A DNA stretch of 64,000 nucleotides from Porphyromonadaceae bacterium W3.11 (GCA_030434245.1 JAUISX010000001.1:310001-374000); one strand, 5' to 3'; positions 52,372 through 62,827 are shown, counted from the stretch's first letter. A program made the numbers and translations. The notes: generated by a model from the sequence alone, not told the origin.

Positions 52372-54030
52372 TTACTTTACTTGCATAGAGGCTTCTCTGA
52401 TAGACTTAAACTCAGACTTATCGCTCCAAACGGGGAAGGCATCTTCATTGGCCAACTGCCAGCCAATCTTGAAGAAGAGCTTAGCATCCTCTACATTACC
52501 AGAGAGGTCGGCAGTCTGCGGGTCAAACTCATCAGCTGGCTTATGATAGGCGGTCTCCCAATAGTGGAGCACCTGTTCCCTAGCCCACTCCTTGCCATGC
52601 TCTCTACTATCCTGCCAACCCTTGATGAATAGAGAGGGTATCCCCACTTTAGCAAAACTAAAGTGATCGGAACGGTAATACATCCCATTCTCTGGCGATG
52701 GCTCAGGTGCTATGTAGCGGTCTTGGTCCTGAGCCAATCGCTCAACATACTGGTCTAATTCGGACTGTCCAAAGCCAGTGATGGTCACATCCTTCATGCG
52801 TCCCAGAGGAAGAGGAAGTTCATAATTAAGATTCGCTACCGTTTTTTGAGGCTCGAAAAGAGAATGATGAGCGTAATAGTTGGAGCCGAGCATACCGGTC
52901 TCCTCCGCTGTGATAGAGATAAAGACAATGGATCGCTGAGGCTGAGGTGCTTTGGCAAAGGCTTTGGCAGTCTCTAGCATACAAGCAACAGCAAGGGCAT
53001 TATCTGCCGCTCCATTATATATGGAGTCTCCATCATGAGCAGGGCCGATACCAAAATGATCCCAATGGGCAGAGTACACGATGCACTCATCCTTACGCTC
53101 CTTGCCCTCGATCACACCGACTACATTGTGGCTAATATCATACTTTAGATCATTCTTGATGGTTAGATTCAAATGCGTATTAAGCGAAAAGGACTTGAAG
53201 TCTCGGGTAGCCGCAGTCTTTTTGACCTGAGCATAATCCATCCCATTGTAGTCAAAGATTTTCTTACAAGCCTCCTCTGTGATCCAACCTGTGAGAGCAC
53301 ATTGATCTCTGTTATTATCCTCATCCAAGAGATAAAGATTACTACCACAGGTATTGGAAAGTGAAGCCCAAGGGTAGCCTGCACCACGTGTATCGTGAAC
53401 CACCCAAATCCCTTTAGCCCCTTGGCGTGCTGCTTCCTCATACTTGTATGCCCATCTGCCATAGTAGGTCATGGCATTACCATTAAATAGCTGAGGGTCT
53501 TGGGTAGCGAAGCCTGGGTCGTTAACCAAGACTATAACCATCTTATCCTTAACATCTATACCATCATAATCATCCCAATCATATTCGGGTGCTACGATAC
53601 CATAGCCAGCAAAAACCACTTCGGTATTAAGAATATTAACTTCGTCCACGATATGTGGTGTCTTGGCAATATAATCCTGTATATTATCTAACTCGAGATT
53701 ACCTTTGGGTAGCTTAAGCTGGATAGACGTGCTAGGCTGATAGCTGATTTGTACCATTGGCACCTCTTGGAGATAGCTACCCTCATAGGGGGCTTTGAGA
53801 CCAAGCTTTTGAAACTGCTCTGAGAGGTAGGCGATTGCCTTGGCTTCGCCCTCCGTGAAGGGTTTGCGACCTTGGAATTCATCCGAAGCCAGCATCCTAA
53901 CATGTGATGCCATATCTTCGGCATTGATGCTCTCTTCAGCTTGCTTTAGAGTTTTGTCAGGATTAGTACTACATGCTACGAGTAATACTAGCAACAAAAG
54001 AGACCATAGCCTCATGATAGATTCTTTCAT
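52372..54030 (-). CDS. M28-family metallopeptidase lipoprotein
   Basis: 552 residues. A start at 54015 (MRLWSLLLLVLLVAC) would give a compact lipoprotein signal with lipobox L-V-A-C; the longer start adds five residues. A PA-like insert (about 140-290) splits the chain before the M28 core: VYSAHWDHFG (Zn His), YNGAADNALA (bridging Asp), ITAEETGMLGS (catalytic Glu-Glu) and RSDHFSFAKVG (His). It is probably an aminopeptidase on the outer or inner membrane face. It is transcribed leftward, alone, ending at the terminator. Confidence 0.9.
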   Translation of the reverse strand: MKESIMRLWSLLLLVLLVACSTNPDKTLKQAEESINAEDMASHVRMLASDEFQGRKPFTEGEAKAIAYLSEQFQKLGLKAPYEGSYLQEVPMVQISYQPSTSIQLKLPKGNLELDNIQDYIAKTPHIVDEVNILNTEVVFAGYGIVAPEYDWDDYDGIDVKDKMVIVLVNDPGFATQDPQLFNGNAMTYYGRWAYKYEEAARQGAKGIWVVHDTRGAGYPWASLSNTCGSNLYLLDEDNNRDQCALTGWITEEACKKIFDYNGMDYAQVKKTAATRDFKSFSLNTHLNLTIKNDLKYDISHNVVGVIEGKERKDECIVYSAHWDHFGIGPAHDGDSIYNGAADNALAVACMLETAKAFAKAPQPQRSIVFISITAEETGMLGSNYYAHHSLFEPQKTVANLNYELPLPLGRMKDVTITGFGQSELDQYVERLAQDQDRYIAPEPSPENGMYYRSDHFSFAKVGIPSLFIKGWQDSREHGKEWAREQVLHYWETAYHKPADEFDPQTADLSGNVEDAKLFFKIGWQLANEDAFPVWSDKSEFKSIREASMQVK

Positions 54031-54432
54031 ATACGGTTGACTCTAATTGAATTGGATTATTTAATACTTATGCAATTTACTAAAAAGTGGTGAATAGGAT
54101 ATGATATAAGTATGGTGGGTAAATCATTCTTTTTTTTAAATAATTTGCTCTTAAATTCAATCCCTAAAGCCTAAGGCTTTTCGGAAGAGTCAGACTCTTG
54201 AAAAGAATTAATATGTGCTTGGTTTCCCATCCTGATATGTTGCGAATGAACTGGACTCTTATAGGTATTTGTAAAATATCTTATTAACAATCAAACGTGA
54301 TAGCCTATAGTCGAGACATGGTAGTGTACAAAATGAATAGAGATAAAGGAAGTAAGGATTGTAGGAAAGGTGTGTATAAGATTAGGCTAACTCCCAATTA
54401 TTTGTGATATTTGTGGGAATATTATTGTTATT
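54031..54432. other. Divergent intergenic region between M28 peptidase and pyrF
   Basis: No gene. One short hairpin AAAGCC-TAA-GGCTTT at 54166-54180 with TTCGG after it. Near pyrF the bases ATTTGTGATATTTG may hold a promoter but do not match TAnnTTTG exactly. Confidence 0.4.
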
Positions 54433-55263
54433 ATGGATAAGACTGAACTAATTAATAAGATTAAAGAGAAGCGTTCATATCTCTGTGTAGGCTTGGATAG
54501 TGACCCGCAAAAGTTACCAGATCATCTGAGTAAAGATGCGGAAGGGATGCTTGCATTTAACAAAGATATCATTGATGCTACAGCTAAATATGCTGTAGCA
54601 TACAAACCGAATGCGGCCTTCTATGAAGTGCTGGGAAGTGAGGGCTGGAAAGCTCTCGAGGAGACCATACGATACATTCAGACCAATCATCCTGATTGCT
54701 TAGTAATCCTTGATAGCAAAAGGGGTGACATCGGTAATACCTCTGGACTCTATGCGCGCTCGGCTTTTGAACAGCTTGGGGCTGATGCTATCACCGTAGC
54801 CCCATATATGGGTGAGGATAGCGTGAAGCCGTTCCTTAACTATAAGGGTAAGTGGGTCATCCTCTTAGCCTTGACTTCAAACATGGGGGCTAATGACTTC
54901 CAACAGCTTGAGGTAAACGGGGGCATGAAGCTCTATGAGCAGGTGCTAAAGAGAAGCCAAAAGTGGGCTACCTCGGAGGAGATCATGTACGTCTGTGGTG
55001 CGACCCAAGCAAGCTACTTCGAGAAAATCAGGAAGTTGGTACCTGATCATTTCCTATTAGTTCCGGGTGTTGGTGCTCAGGGAGGATCACTACAAGAGGT
55101 CAGCCGGTATGGTATGACTAAGGACTGTGGCTTATTAGTCAATTCATCTAGAGGTATCATCTTTGCTAGCAACGGAAAGGACTTTGCTGAGGCAGCAGGC
55201 GAACAAGCTCATCATCTTCAGAAAGAGATGGATCGCTACTTAACAGAATTCGGAAAGATATGA
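54433..55263 (+). CDS. pyrF: Orotidine 5'-phosphate decarboxylase (type 2)
   Basis: 276 residues. [10 protein letters not shown] at the start and the catalytic Lys/Asp block [13 protein letters not shown] (about 92-104), with [11 protein letters not shown] later, match the long type 2 PyrF. It decarboxylates OMP to UMP. Its stop overlaps the lpxD start by 4 bp, so pyrimidine and lipid A genes are co-transcribed here. Confidence 0.95.
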   Translation: MDKTELINKIKEKRSYLCVGLDSDPQKLPDHLSKDAEGMLAFNKDIIDATAKYAVAYKPNAAFYEVLGSEGWKALEETIRYIQTNHPDCLVILDSKRGDIGNTSGLYARSAFEQLGADAITVAPYMGEDSVKPFLNYKGKWVILLALTSNMGANDFQQLEVNGGMKLYEQVLKRSQKWATSEEIMYVCGATQASYFEKIRKLVPDHFLLVPGVGAQGGSLQEVSRYGMTKDCGLLVNSSRGIIFASNGKDFAEAAGEQAHHLQKEMDRYLTEFGKI

Positions 55264-56324
55264 ATATAGAATTTACAGCCCAGGAGGTTGCAGATCATTT
55301 AGGGGGAACCATAGAGGGGGATCCAAGTGTGGTCCTTCGAGACTTTAGTAGTATAGAGAAAGGAAGGCCTGATACGCTTTCCTTCCTTACCAATATGCAA
55401 TACAAGCATTTTCTCTACACGACGAAGAGTGGTGCCGTTTTGGTCAATTATGACTTTCAGACGACTGAACCTATCAAGCCCACCCTCATCCGTGTCCCTA
55501 ATGCCTATACGGCGTTAGCTGACCTCCTTAAGCTAAGGGATCAGCAGGAGACAAAGAAAGTAGGCATCTCTCCCCAAGCTGTGGTCTCCCCTTCTGCTGT
55601 AATCGCAGAGAGTGCCTATGTGGGTCCATACGCGGTGATTGGTGCAGGGGTTGAAATCGGTGAAAGGGTACAGATCCTATCACATGTGTACTTAGAGGAT
55701 CATTGTAAAATCGCAGACGATACGATTATTCACCCTCACGCTGTGTTATACTCTAGGACGATCGTGGGTGAAAGGTGTATCATCCATTCGGGTGCCGTAT
55801 TAGGTGCTGATGGTTTTGGATTTGCTCCTGATGAGAATGGCTATCATAAGATACCACAGACTGGGAGGGTCATCCTGGAGAGTGATGTGGAAATCGGTGC
55901 TAACACTTGTATCGATAGAGCGGTACTGGATGCGACCATCATCCGTAAGGGTGTAAAGATTGACAACCTAGTACAGATCGGCCATAACTGTGAAATACAG
56001 GAGCACAGTGCAATAGCCGCTCAGAGTGGCATTGCGGGCTCTACCACTATCGGAGCTTGGAATGTACTGGCTGGACAGGTCGGGGTAGCTGGACACCTAA
56101 AGACTGCTAAAGGGGTCACAATGGCTGCAAAATCTGGAATACAATCTGATATAAAGGAAGAGAATAGTGTTTGGTTCGGATACCCAGCACAGCCTCACAT
56201 GAAGGCGATGAAGGCTTCGGCTAAATTCATTCAACTACCCGAGATGGATAGGGAAATCTATAGGCTTAGGCAGGAACTAGAAGAACTGAAGAAACAAATC
56301 GAAAACATAAAAAGAGATGAGTAA
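55260..56324 (+). CDS. lpxD: UDP-3-O-acyl-glucosamine N-acyltransferase LpxD
   Basis: 354 residues. An N-terminal uridine-binding domain precedes a left-handed beta-helix of hexapeptide repeats and a C-terminal helix. The active-site His is in [22 protein letters not shown]. It adds the second hydroxyacyl chain in lipid A synthesis. It overlaps pyrF by 4 bp and lpxC/fabZ by 8 bp. Confidence 0.96.
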   Translation: MNIEFTAQEVADHLGGTIEGDPSVVLRDFSSIEKGRPDTLSFLTNMQYKHFLYTTKSGAVLVNYDFQTTEPIKPTLIRVPNAYTALADLLKLRDQQETKKVGISPQAVVSPSAVIAESAYVGPYAVIGAGVEIGERVQILSHVYLEDHCKIADDTIIHPHAVLYSRTIVGERCIIHSGAVLGADGFGFAPDENGYHKIPQTGRVILESDVEIGANTCIDRAVLDATIIRKGVKIDNLVQIGHNCEIQEHSAIAAQSGIAGSTTIGAWNVLAGQVGVAGHLKTAKGVTMAAKSGIQSDIKEENSVWFGYPAQPHMKAMKASAKFIQLPEMDREIYRLRQELEELKKQIENIKRDE

Positions 56325-57723
56325 TAAAAAGCAACACACCCTTGCTGCTTCATTTGAAATGGAGGGAAAGGGATTGCATACTGGATTAAGCATCAGAATA
56401 AAATTCAATCCAGCTCCTATCAATCATGGGATTATGATTAGCAGAGTGGATTTGCCAAATAGTCCAACCTTACCAGCCCTTGCAGAACATGTCAGCAAGA
56501 CGAACCGTGGAACTGTCTTATCCAATAAGGAAATGCAAATAAGCACCATCGAACACATGATGGCAGCTCTATATGCTATGGGGATTGATAACTGCTTGAT
56601 AGAGGTGAACGCACCTGAGGTGCCTATCCTTGATGGTAGTGCAGGTCCTTTTATCAAGGAGATCCAAGGTGTAGGTGTAGTGGAGCAAGAAGCACTTCGT
56701 GACATCTACGTAGTAAAGCGTAAGATAGAAGTCGCAGATCCGGAGTCGGGGTCAAAAATAACCCTATTGCCCGATAGTACATTTGGGGCTCATGTACTGA
56801 TTTCCTTTGACTCTAAGATCTTATCCAACCAGTTTGCAACCCTCGAGGACATCGCAGACTTCCCTAAGGAGATATCAGAGGCTCGTACATTTGTATTTGT
56901 TAGGGAGATTGAAGAGCTTCTAAAAGCTGATCTTATCAAGGGAGGTGACCTTGATAATGCGTTGGTGATTTATGATGAGGCTCTTGATCAAGAACAGCTG
57001 GACAAGCTCTCCAAGATGATGGGGGTTACCGATAAACGTGAGGCGTCACAACTGGGATACATCAGTAACACGCCTCCTATCTTTGATAACGAACCAGCTA
57101 GGCATAAGCTACTGGACCTAATCGGTGACTTAGCTCTAATAGGTAGAAGAATACAGGGGCGCGTGATCGCTACATGTCCAGGGCATTCTATTAATACAAA
57201 GCTGTCTAAGCTGATTAGAAAAGAGCTTAGGCTAACAGAGAGTCAAGCTCCTCTATACGACCCAAACATGACACCGCTACTGACCGTAAATGATGTTCGT
57301 CGTTTGATGCCGCATAGATATCCAATGCTATTGGTAGATAAGATTATTGAGATCGGTCCAGAACATATAGTGGGGGTGAAGAATGTAACTTCGGATGAGC
57401 CTTTCTTCCCTGGTCATTTCCCTGATGAGCCCGTTTTGCCGGGTGTCCTTCAGGTGGAGTGTCTGGCACAGATGGGTGGTGTGATGATTCTTAATCAGTT
57501 GGAGAATCCTCAGGATTATTCCACATACTTCCTGACCATTGACAAAGTAAAGTTCCGTCAGAAAGTGGTGCCTGGTGATACGATGGTCTGCAAGATCTCA
57601 TTACTATTCCCAGTCCGAAGGGGTATTGCTAATATGCGGGGGCTCATCTATGTAGGGGAAAAACTGGTCTGTGAAGCTGAGTTCATGGCTCAACTGGTCA
57701 AAGACAAGTCTGTTAATAACTAA
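56317..57723 (+). CDS. Bifunctional LpxC deacetylase/FabZ dehydratase
   Basis: 468 residues. LpxC part (about 1-305): EGKGLHTG, STIEHMMAALYAMGIDNC (Zn His), RARTF-like EARTFVFVREIEEL, and HKLLDLIGDLALIG. FabZ part (about 320-468): MPHRYPMLLVDKI, and FFPGHFPDEPVLPGVLQVECLAQMGG with the catalytic His. This fusion is typical of Bacteroidetes. It links the committed step of lipid A synthesis with hydroxyacyl-ACP dehydration that competes for the same precursor. Confidence 0.96.
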   Translation: MSNKKQHTLAASFEMEGKGLHTGLSIRIKFNPAPINHGIMISRVDLPNSPTLPALAEHVSKTNRGTVLSNKEMQISTIEHMMAALYAMGIDNCLIEVNAPEVPILDGSAGPFIKEIQGVGVVEQEALRDIYVVKRKIEVADPESGSKITLLPDSTFGAHVLISFDSKILSNQFATLEDIADFPKEISEARTFVFVREIEELLKADLIKGGDLDNALVIYDEALDQEQLDKLSKMMGVTDKREASQLGYISNTPPIFDNEPARHKLLDLIGDLALIGRRIQGRVIATCPGHSINTKLSKLIRKELRLTESQAPLYDPNMTPLLTVNDVRRLMPHRYPMLLVDKIIEIGPEHIVGVKNVTSDEPFFPGHFPDEPVLPGVLQVECLAQMGGVMILNQLENPQDYSTYFLTIDKVKFRQKVVPGDTMVCKISLLFPVRRGIANMRGLIYVGEKLVCEAEFMAQLVKDKSVNN

Positions 57724-57754
57724 ATTTTTCACATATTATTTAGACTTCAATATT

Positions 57755-58549
57755 TTGAATACAGAATTAATTAGCCCATTAGCCGTTATCTCACCCGATG
57801 CAAAGATAGGAGAGGGTGTAGAGATCGCAGCTTTTGCTGTTATTGAATCCGATGTAGAAATAGGAGAGGGTACAATCATCCACTCTGGAGCCATGATCCG
57901 TAATGGGTCTAGGATAGGGAAGGAGTGTCATATTCATCCTTACTCTGTTATTGGAGGAATACCTCAGGACTTGAAATTTAAGGGTGAAAAGACCTTAGCC
58001 ATAGTCGGTGACCGTACTGTGATTAGGGAATATGTGACGATCAATAGAGGTACGGCTTCTCGTGGATATACTAAGGTGGGTAATGACTGTCTCATCATGG
58101 CTTATGCTCACGTCGCTCATGACTGTGTTATTGATGACAGGGTGATCATCGGTAATGCGACTCAATTAGCTGGAGAAGTAATAATCGACTACCACGCTAT
58201 CATCAGTGGCGGAACATTAGTTCATCAATTTGTACATATCGGGCAGCACACCATGATACAAGGGGGATCTAAGGTCCCTAAGGACATACCACCATATACA
58301 TTGATAGGTCGTGATCCTGTGATATACTGTGGGATTAATTTCGTAGGTTTACGTCGGAGAAACTTCAATAATGACCAGATATTCCTGATCAATGATATTT
58401 ATAGGACTTTCTACAATAGAGGACTTAATAACTCTGAAGCCATTCAAGTGATTGAGAGCGAATATGAGGAGATGCCCGAGAAGCGTATTATCGTGGACTT
58501 CATTAAGTCATCAAAGCGTGGTGTGGTTCGTGGTGGCTCCGTTGATTAA
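57755..58549 (+). CDS. lpxA: UDP-N-acetylglucosamine acyltransferase LpxA
   Basis: 264 residues from TTG 57755, which gives MNTELISPLAVISPDAKIG, the normal LpxA start. The in-frame ATG at 57671 would add 28 residues overlapping fabZ and unlike any LpxA N terminus. Hexapeptide repeats run to about residue 190; the catalytic His is in AYAHVAHDCVI, and the C terminus is the helical LpxA tail with GLRRRNF. It performs the first acylation of lipid A synthesis. Confidence 0.88.
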   Translation: MNTELISPLAVISPDAKIGEGVEIAAFAVIESDVEIGEGTIIHSGAMIRNGSRIGKECHIHPYSVIGGIPQDLKFKGEKTLAIVGDRTVIREYVTINRGTASRGYTKVGNDCLIMAYAHVAHDCVIDDRVIIGNATQLAGEVIIDYHAIISGGTLVHQFVHIGQHTMIQGGSKVPKDIPPYTLIGRDPVIYCGINFVGLRRRNFNNDQIFLINDIYRTFYNRGLNNSEAIQVIESEYEEMPEKRIIVDFIKSSKRGVVRGGSVD

Positions 58550-58577
58550 CAAACCGTAAAAGAGAAGAGGGTATTTA

Positions 58578-59162
58578 ATGATATACAGATTTGTAATAGT
58601 GTGTGACGAAGTCGAGGCTTTTCGCCGAGATATACGGATAGATTCGAGTGCTACTTTCCTACAACTAAATGATGCTATCATAGAGAGTGTAGGCTATGAC
58701 AGTAGTGAGATGACTCGCTTTGTACTCACCGATAAGTCTTGGCGTCCTAAGCAAGAGATCCTCATGATGGACATGGGGGTGACACATTCGGATAAGGAGC
58801 TTTATCTCATGGAGAGCACTTACCTTGATGAACTACTGGAGGATGAAGGTGAGAGATTACTCTTTAACTTCGATATGCTGGGCGATAGGTACTTCTACAT
58901 GGAGCTAAGAGAAATCACTCTTGGGGATAATCTGAAGAAGGCAGAAGTAGTTCGCTCCAAAGGCGATGCTCCTGTACAGATCAGTGACGTGGAGGAGCTG
59001 CTATCATCAACCGTTACGAAGAAAGCGTTGGGAGCAAAAGAAGTGGCAGGAAAGGTGGAAGAGGATGACCCCACTGCTGAGTTTGACAGTGACTCCTTTG
59101 ACATGGAAGATATCGACACCGAGGGCTTCGAGCTCTCTGAGGGTGATCCTATAGAGGAATAA
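58578..59162 (+). CDS. TnpR-passenger (pRiA4b ORF-3-like) domain protein
   Basis: 194 residues. IYRFVIVCDEVEAFRRDIRIDSSATFLQLNDAIIESVGYDSSEMTRFVL and LLFNFDMLGDRYFYMELREI fit the IS1096-passenger/pRiA4b ORF-3 fold. The C-terminal 60 residues are very acidic and probably disordered. There is no transposase near, so the name is only a family label. It lies between lpxA and miaA (4-bp gap to the latter) and is likely in the same operon. Function unknown. Confidence 0.7.
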   Translation: MIYRFVIVCDEVEAFRRDIRIDSSATFLQLNDAIIESVGYDSSEMTRFVLTDKSWRPKQEILMMDMGVTHSDKELYLMESTYLDELLEDEGERLLFNFDMLGDRYFYMELREITLGDNLKKAEVVRSKGDAPVQISDVEELLSSTVTKKALGAKEVAGKVEEDDPTAEFDSDSFDMEDIDTEGFELSEGDPIEE

Positions 59163-59166
59163 TCTT

Positions 59167-60045
59167 GTGGGAGGGAAGCTAATTGTAGTCGTGGGTCCTA
59201 CTGGGGTGGGCAAATCCGCATACGCCCTGCAATTAGCACAGAGATACTCTACCGTCATCGTTTCAGCCGATAGTAGGCAAATATATAGAGGTATGGCCAT
59301 AGGCACAGATGCTCCTACGGGTGATGTGCTCATGGCTGTACCTCATTTTTTTATCCAATGCCGTGAGGTATGGGAAACGTATAGTGCTGATGAATGGGCA
59401 AAAGATGCCTTAGCTCTTATTGACGAACTTTTTACTAAGCATGAAATCATCGTGATGGTGGGTGGAAGCATGATGTATCTACAAGCATTTTTGGAGGGGT
59501 TTGATCCTATCCCTTCTCCCTCGGATGAACTTAGAAATGATCTCTGGGAACGATTCGAGAAGAAAGGTGTGGAGAGCCTCCGAAGCGAACTGGAGCATGT
59601 AGATCCTGAATACTTAACAAAGATTGACCCCAATAATCACAAGCGCATTATACGAGCCTTAGAGGTGTATCACACTACTGGACAACCTTTCTCAGCGTTT
59701 CACTCGCATAAGAAACGGAGGCAGTTTGGCTACGACGTTGAGGTACACCATGTGTTTCGTGAGCGTGCTGTACTCTATGAGCGTATCAATCAGCGTGTCC
59801 ATCAGATGGTAGCAGATGGGCTAGTAGCCGAAGCGGAGGCTCTCCTACCCTATCGGAATGAGAATGCACTCAATACCATTGGTTACAAGGAGATGTTCCA
59901 ATACCTAGATGGGGAAATATCATTAGAGCAAGCAGTACAGAAGATTGCTAAGAATAGCCGCGTCTATGCCCGTCAGCAGGAGAACTTCTTCCGTCGCTGG
60001 CAAGGCTCATACTCCCCTTTTACTAATCACACGATAGCCCTCTAA
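59167..60045 (+). CDS. miaA: tRNA dimethylallyltransferase MiaA
   Basis: 292 residues starting at GTG. P-loop GPTGVGKSAYA, VSADSRQIYRGMAIGTDAPT, VGGSMMYLQAFLEGFD and DPNNHKRIIRALEVY are family motifs, followed by NTIGYKEMFQYLDG and RQQENFFRRW. It adds a dimethylallyl group to A37 of tRNAs reading UNN codons. It is last in the pyrF-lpx run; the next 258 bp hold no gene. Confidence 0.94.
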   Translation: MGGKLIVVVGPTGVGKSAYALQLAQRYSTVIVSADSRQIYRGMAIGTDAPTGDVLMAVPHFFIQCREVWETYSADEWAKDALALIDELFTKHEIIVMVGGSMMYLQAFLEGFDPIPSPSDELRNDLWERFEKKGVESLRSELEHVDPEYLTKIDPNNHKRIIRALEVYHTTGQPFSAFHSHKKRRQFGYDVEVHHVFRERAVLYERINQRVHQMVADGLVAEAEALLPYRNENALNTIGYKEMFQYLDGEISLEQAVQKIAKNSRVYARQQENFFRRWQGSYSPFTNHTIAL

Positions 60046-60303
60046 ATAGCCTTGTATCCTTTAACCCCATCCTCAATAACCGTATATCACATCATCCGCT
60101 GTTCACCTCTCCACAGTCTTCGTTCAGACTTACCGTTTTAAATCGTAGCGTGGCCAGAGAAGTAATACTGCTCCCTAAGTAAGCAATGTCATAAATGAAA
60201 TACATTATATAACATCTTGATACTTACATACTTTCCAGGGACAGTATCGAACATATCACTAAAATTCAACTGATGTTAAATTTAAATTGACAAAGTAACC
60301 TTA

Positions 60304-61428
60304 TTACAAGTTTTTAACTAAATTATTCCATGCTTCTTTATGATCAAATCTAATAGCCTCATCAATTGAAAGTTGCTCAGTATAATACTGAATAAAAGCA
60401 GAAGTGTCAACAATAAGACGAAGGTAGTAACGAAGTGAATTATATACACCATTAACTATCACTTGACAGCCATGCACTCGTTTTATATCAATGATTTTCT
60501 GCATAATTTCATTACATTCAGCGGAGTCAACATCAGAAGTAGAAAGCAAATAATAACGATCAATCTTAGTCCCTTGAAATTTCTCGTAAGCAATATCAAT
60601 TAAATCAACTGTAATAGGAATACCGTACTTAATTTCTACAGCTTCGAATGGAGTTGAGTCATAAGAATTAACAATATCAATATCCCCCATACGCCCACTC
60701 TGTCTATCAGAACTTGTGTGTTTCTCAAGCGGAAGAAGTTCTTTGCCATCAAATCTTTTTGCTTCTGATATAAGAACTTTGTAAATTGCATAAAAAGCAA
60801 GAGTTGGTAATCTCGCAGCTCCTTGACCAGAGTAACTATATTCGAAGTGTTGTCTTAGAAGAGAAACAATTTGATCAATACTAAGTTCTCTCGGCAAAGC
60901 AATCGTTGGATTACTTGAGGCCCTTAGGATAACCAGCTTAGAAATTAAGTATTTCAATAAAACGAGCTTTTCGTTAGCAGAGACAGAAGTTGACTCAATA
61001 TGATCAATACATTTTAAAAATGCATTTTTAAGTAGTCTAGGGCTTATTGCTCCTTTATAATCAAGCGTATATGGTGATTTCTGCTCAAAACTACGTGTAA
61101 GCCATCCACTCTCAGACATAGCTGGAAATTTATGCTTTCTAAGCCACGGGGATATATGTATGGTATCAAAACTTCTTCCTGAATATCCTTCAGGCATATC
61201 TGTTTGATGAAGACGTATATCCTGTTGAGGATTAAGTATTTTATATACTAAACTCGTTAAAAAAACAGCCAAAACCGCTTTTCGGCTTTCAGATTTTTCA
61301 ACGATTAAATCAATGTCATTTAGTATCGTTTTTTGGCTTATGTCTTTTAGATCTAATGTGAACCCCACCTTGACCTGGTCATAAATTGAATCTAGTAACT
61401 CTTCTGCTGTTTGATATTTTACTGTCAT
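60304..61428 (-). CDS. Type II restriction endonuclease, PD-(D/E)XK-like
   Basis: 374 residues. The candidate active site is MGDIDIVNSYDSTPFEAVEIKYGIP (about 255-280): Asp, then Glu-x-Lys in AVEIKY. It follows the C5-methyltransferase gene by 10 bp on the same strand, the usual arrangement for a type II pair. I cannot assign it to a named recognition family. It is AT-richer than the neighbouring lipid A genes, suggesting transfer. Confidence 0.78.
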   Translation of the reverse strand: MTVKYQTAEELLDSIYDQVKVGFTLDLKDISQKTILNDIDLIVEKSESRKAVLAVFLTSLVYKILNPQQDIRLHQTDMPEGYSGRSFDTIHISPWLRKHKFPAMSESGWLTRSFEQKSPYTLDYKGAISPRLLKNAFLKCIDHIESTSVSANEKLVLLKYLISKLVILRASSNPTIALPRELSIDQIVSLLRQHFEYSYSGQGAARLPTLAFYAIYKVLISEAKRFDGKELLPLEKHTSSDRQSGRMGDIDIVNSYDSTPFEAVEIKYGIPITVDLIDIAYEKFQGTKIDRYYLLSTSDVDSAECNEIMQKIIDIKRVHGCQVIVNGVYNSLRYYLRLIVDTSAFIQYYTEQLSIDEAIRFDHKEAWNNLVKNL

Positions 61429-61438
61429 ATCGAATCTA

Positions 61439-62767
61439 TCATATAAAATCTTGTTCTTGTAACTCTTTAATGATTGCTTCTACCATTGGTACAGCTACAG
61501 AGTTACCAATTTGCCTATATTGCTCGCTAATAGAACTGCTCTTTATGAAATTATCAGGGAACCCCATTAGCCTATAACACTCAAGTACTGTTAGTTTTCG
61601 TACTTTTCCTTCGTCTAGAATCCAAAAACGTCCACTAGTCTCTTGACTTGGTATCGCTGGGTGTACTCCTTGGGATGAGTAAATGCGATTAGGCTGTTTA
61701 TGCACTCTAGACAAATGATTAGTACCTGGACGAACTCCATTGCCACGTATTTTTTTATTAAGATAGCCAACAAAAATGAGACCGCTCTTTTGCACTGTCA
61801 CATCACTTTGATCAATTAAAGTATAGGGTTCATCTAGATACTCAAACCTTTCTTCTGAATTAGTCTCTAATATGTCTCTCAATATTACACTCTTATTATT
61901 TACTTTTTTAAGTTTATCCCATATAAAAGGCCTCTTTAGAGTAGCCATAATAATTATGCGTTCTCTGTTTTGTGGAACTCCAAAGTTGGAAGCATTTAGT
62001 ACACACCACTCCGTATAATATCCCATTTCCCTTAAACTATGAAGAATAACTTTAAGTGTTTGCCCCTTGTCATGATAACGCAGATGCTTTACATTTTCCA
62101 ACATCACCACTTTTGGTCTATAATGATCAATAATTTCAAAGACATCATATATTAGTGTTCCACGAGTGTCTTCGAAACCTTTCATCTTACCACTAATAGA
62201 AAATGGCTGACAAGGAAAGCCAGCAGATAAAAGATCAAATTTTTCAGGTATATAGCTCTTAGTACTTTTAAGGGTAATATCACCAAAAGGAACTTCTCCA
62301 TAGTTTGCAAAGTACACTTGTCTTGCTCCCCTGTCCCATTCAGATGAATAGAGACATTCTCCTCCATGCCGTTGCATCCCTAATCTGAATCCTCCAATCC
62401 CAGCAAAAAGATCTATAAATGTAAATCTTGTTTTTAGAGGAGGCGGAAAAGGTATTAAATCAAATGAACGAAAAAAAGGTAAAGAAGGAATTTGTGTAGC
62501 TCTATTAATTGTTGCTGGATAATCTCCATCATGAATAATACCAGTAGACTCAAACACCTCGCTATTTTGACTTAAACACGTAGATTGTATTGTACTAAGA
62601 GGATATGTATGCGTTAAAACAGCTCCATCTTTACTTATTACATCTTCTGGGATCACTATTTTTTCTTCAATATCCCTATGAATTTTATAAGAGTCGAGAT
62701 ATTGTGCAATTTTTCCGTCAATTGAAACAGAATAAAAATCATTATTTATAGTATTGCTCATAAACAC
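61439..62767 (-). CDS. DNA cytosine-5 methyltransferase
   Basis: 442 residues; a start at MSN (62761) is also possible. After an unusual 112-residue N-terminal extension come motif I DLFAGIGG (119-126), the catalytic PCQ in GFPCQPF (183-189), ENV (224-226) and QNRER (266-270). A target-recognition region about 290-360 is followed by motifs IX-X (LTVLECYRLMGFPDNF, YRQIGNSVAVPMVEAI). It methylates cytosine to protect from the adjacent nuclease. The extension may hold a regulatory domain. Confidence 0.94.
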   Translation of the reverse strand: MFMSNTINNDFYSVSIDGKIAQYLDSYKIHRDIEEKIVIPEDVISKDGAVLTHTYPLSTIQSTCLSQNSEVFESTGIIHDGDYPATINRATQIPSLPFFRSFDLIPFPPPLKTRFTFIDLFAGIGGFRLGMQRHGGECLYSSEWDRGARQVYFANYGEVPFGDITLKSTKSYIPEKFDLLSAGFPCQPFSISGKMKGFEDTRGTLIYDVFEIIDHYRPKVVMLENVKHLRYHDKGQTLKVILHSLREMGYYTEWCVLNASNFGVPQNRERIIIMATLKRPFIWDKLKKVNNKSVILRDILETNSEERFEYLDEPYTLIDQSDVTVQKSGLIFVGYLNKKIRGNGVRPGTNHLSRVHKQPNRIYSSQGVHPAIPSQETSGRFWILDEGKVRKLTVLECYRLMGFPDNFIKSSSISEQYRQIGNSVAVPMVEAIIKELQEQDFI

Positions 62768-62827
62768 ATTATCGTCAAAACTGAAGTATGATAAGCAATC
62801 TACTTCCTTTTTAGTTGAAATTTACTA

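Noticed and set aside
57671-57754. ATG start of lpxA inside fabZ
   Set aside because: Would add 28 residues not seen in LpxA proteins; TTG 57755 gives a normal length and N terminus.
58578-59162. TnpR-passenger-like gene as sign of a transposon
   Set aside because: No transposase or terminal repeats nearby; it sits tightly in the lpxA-miaA operon.
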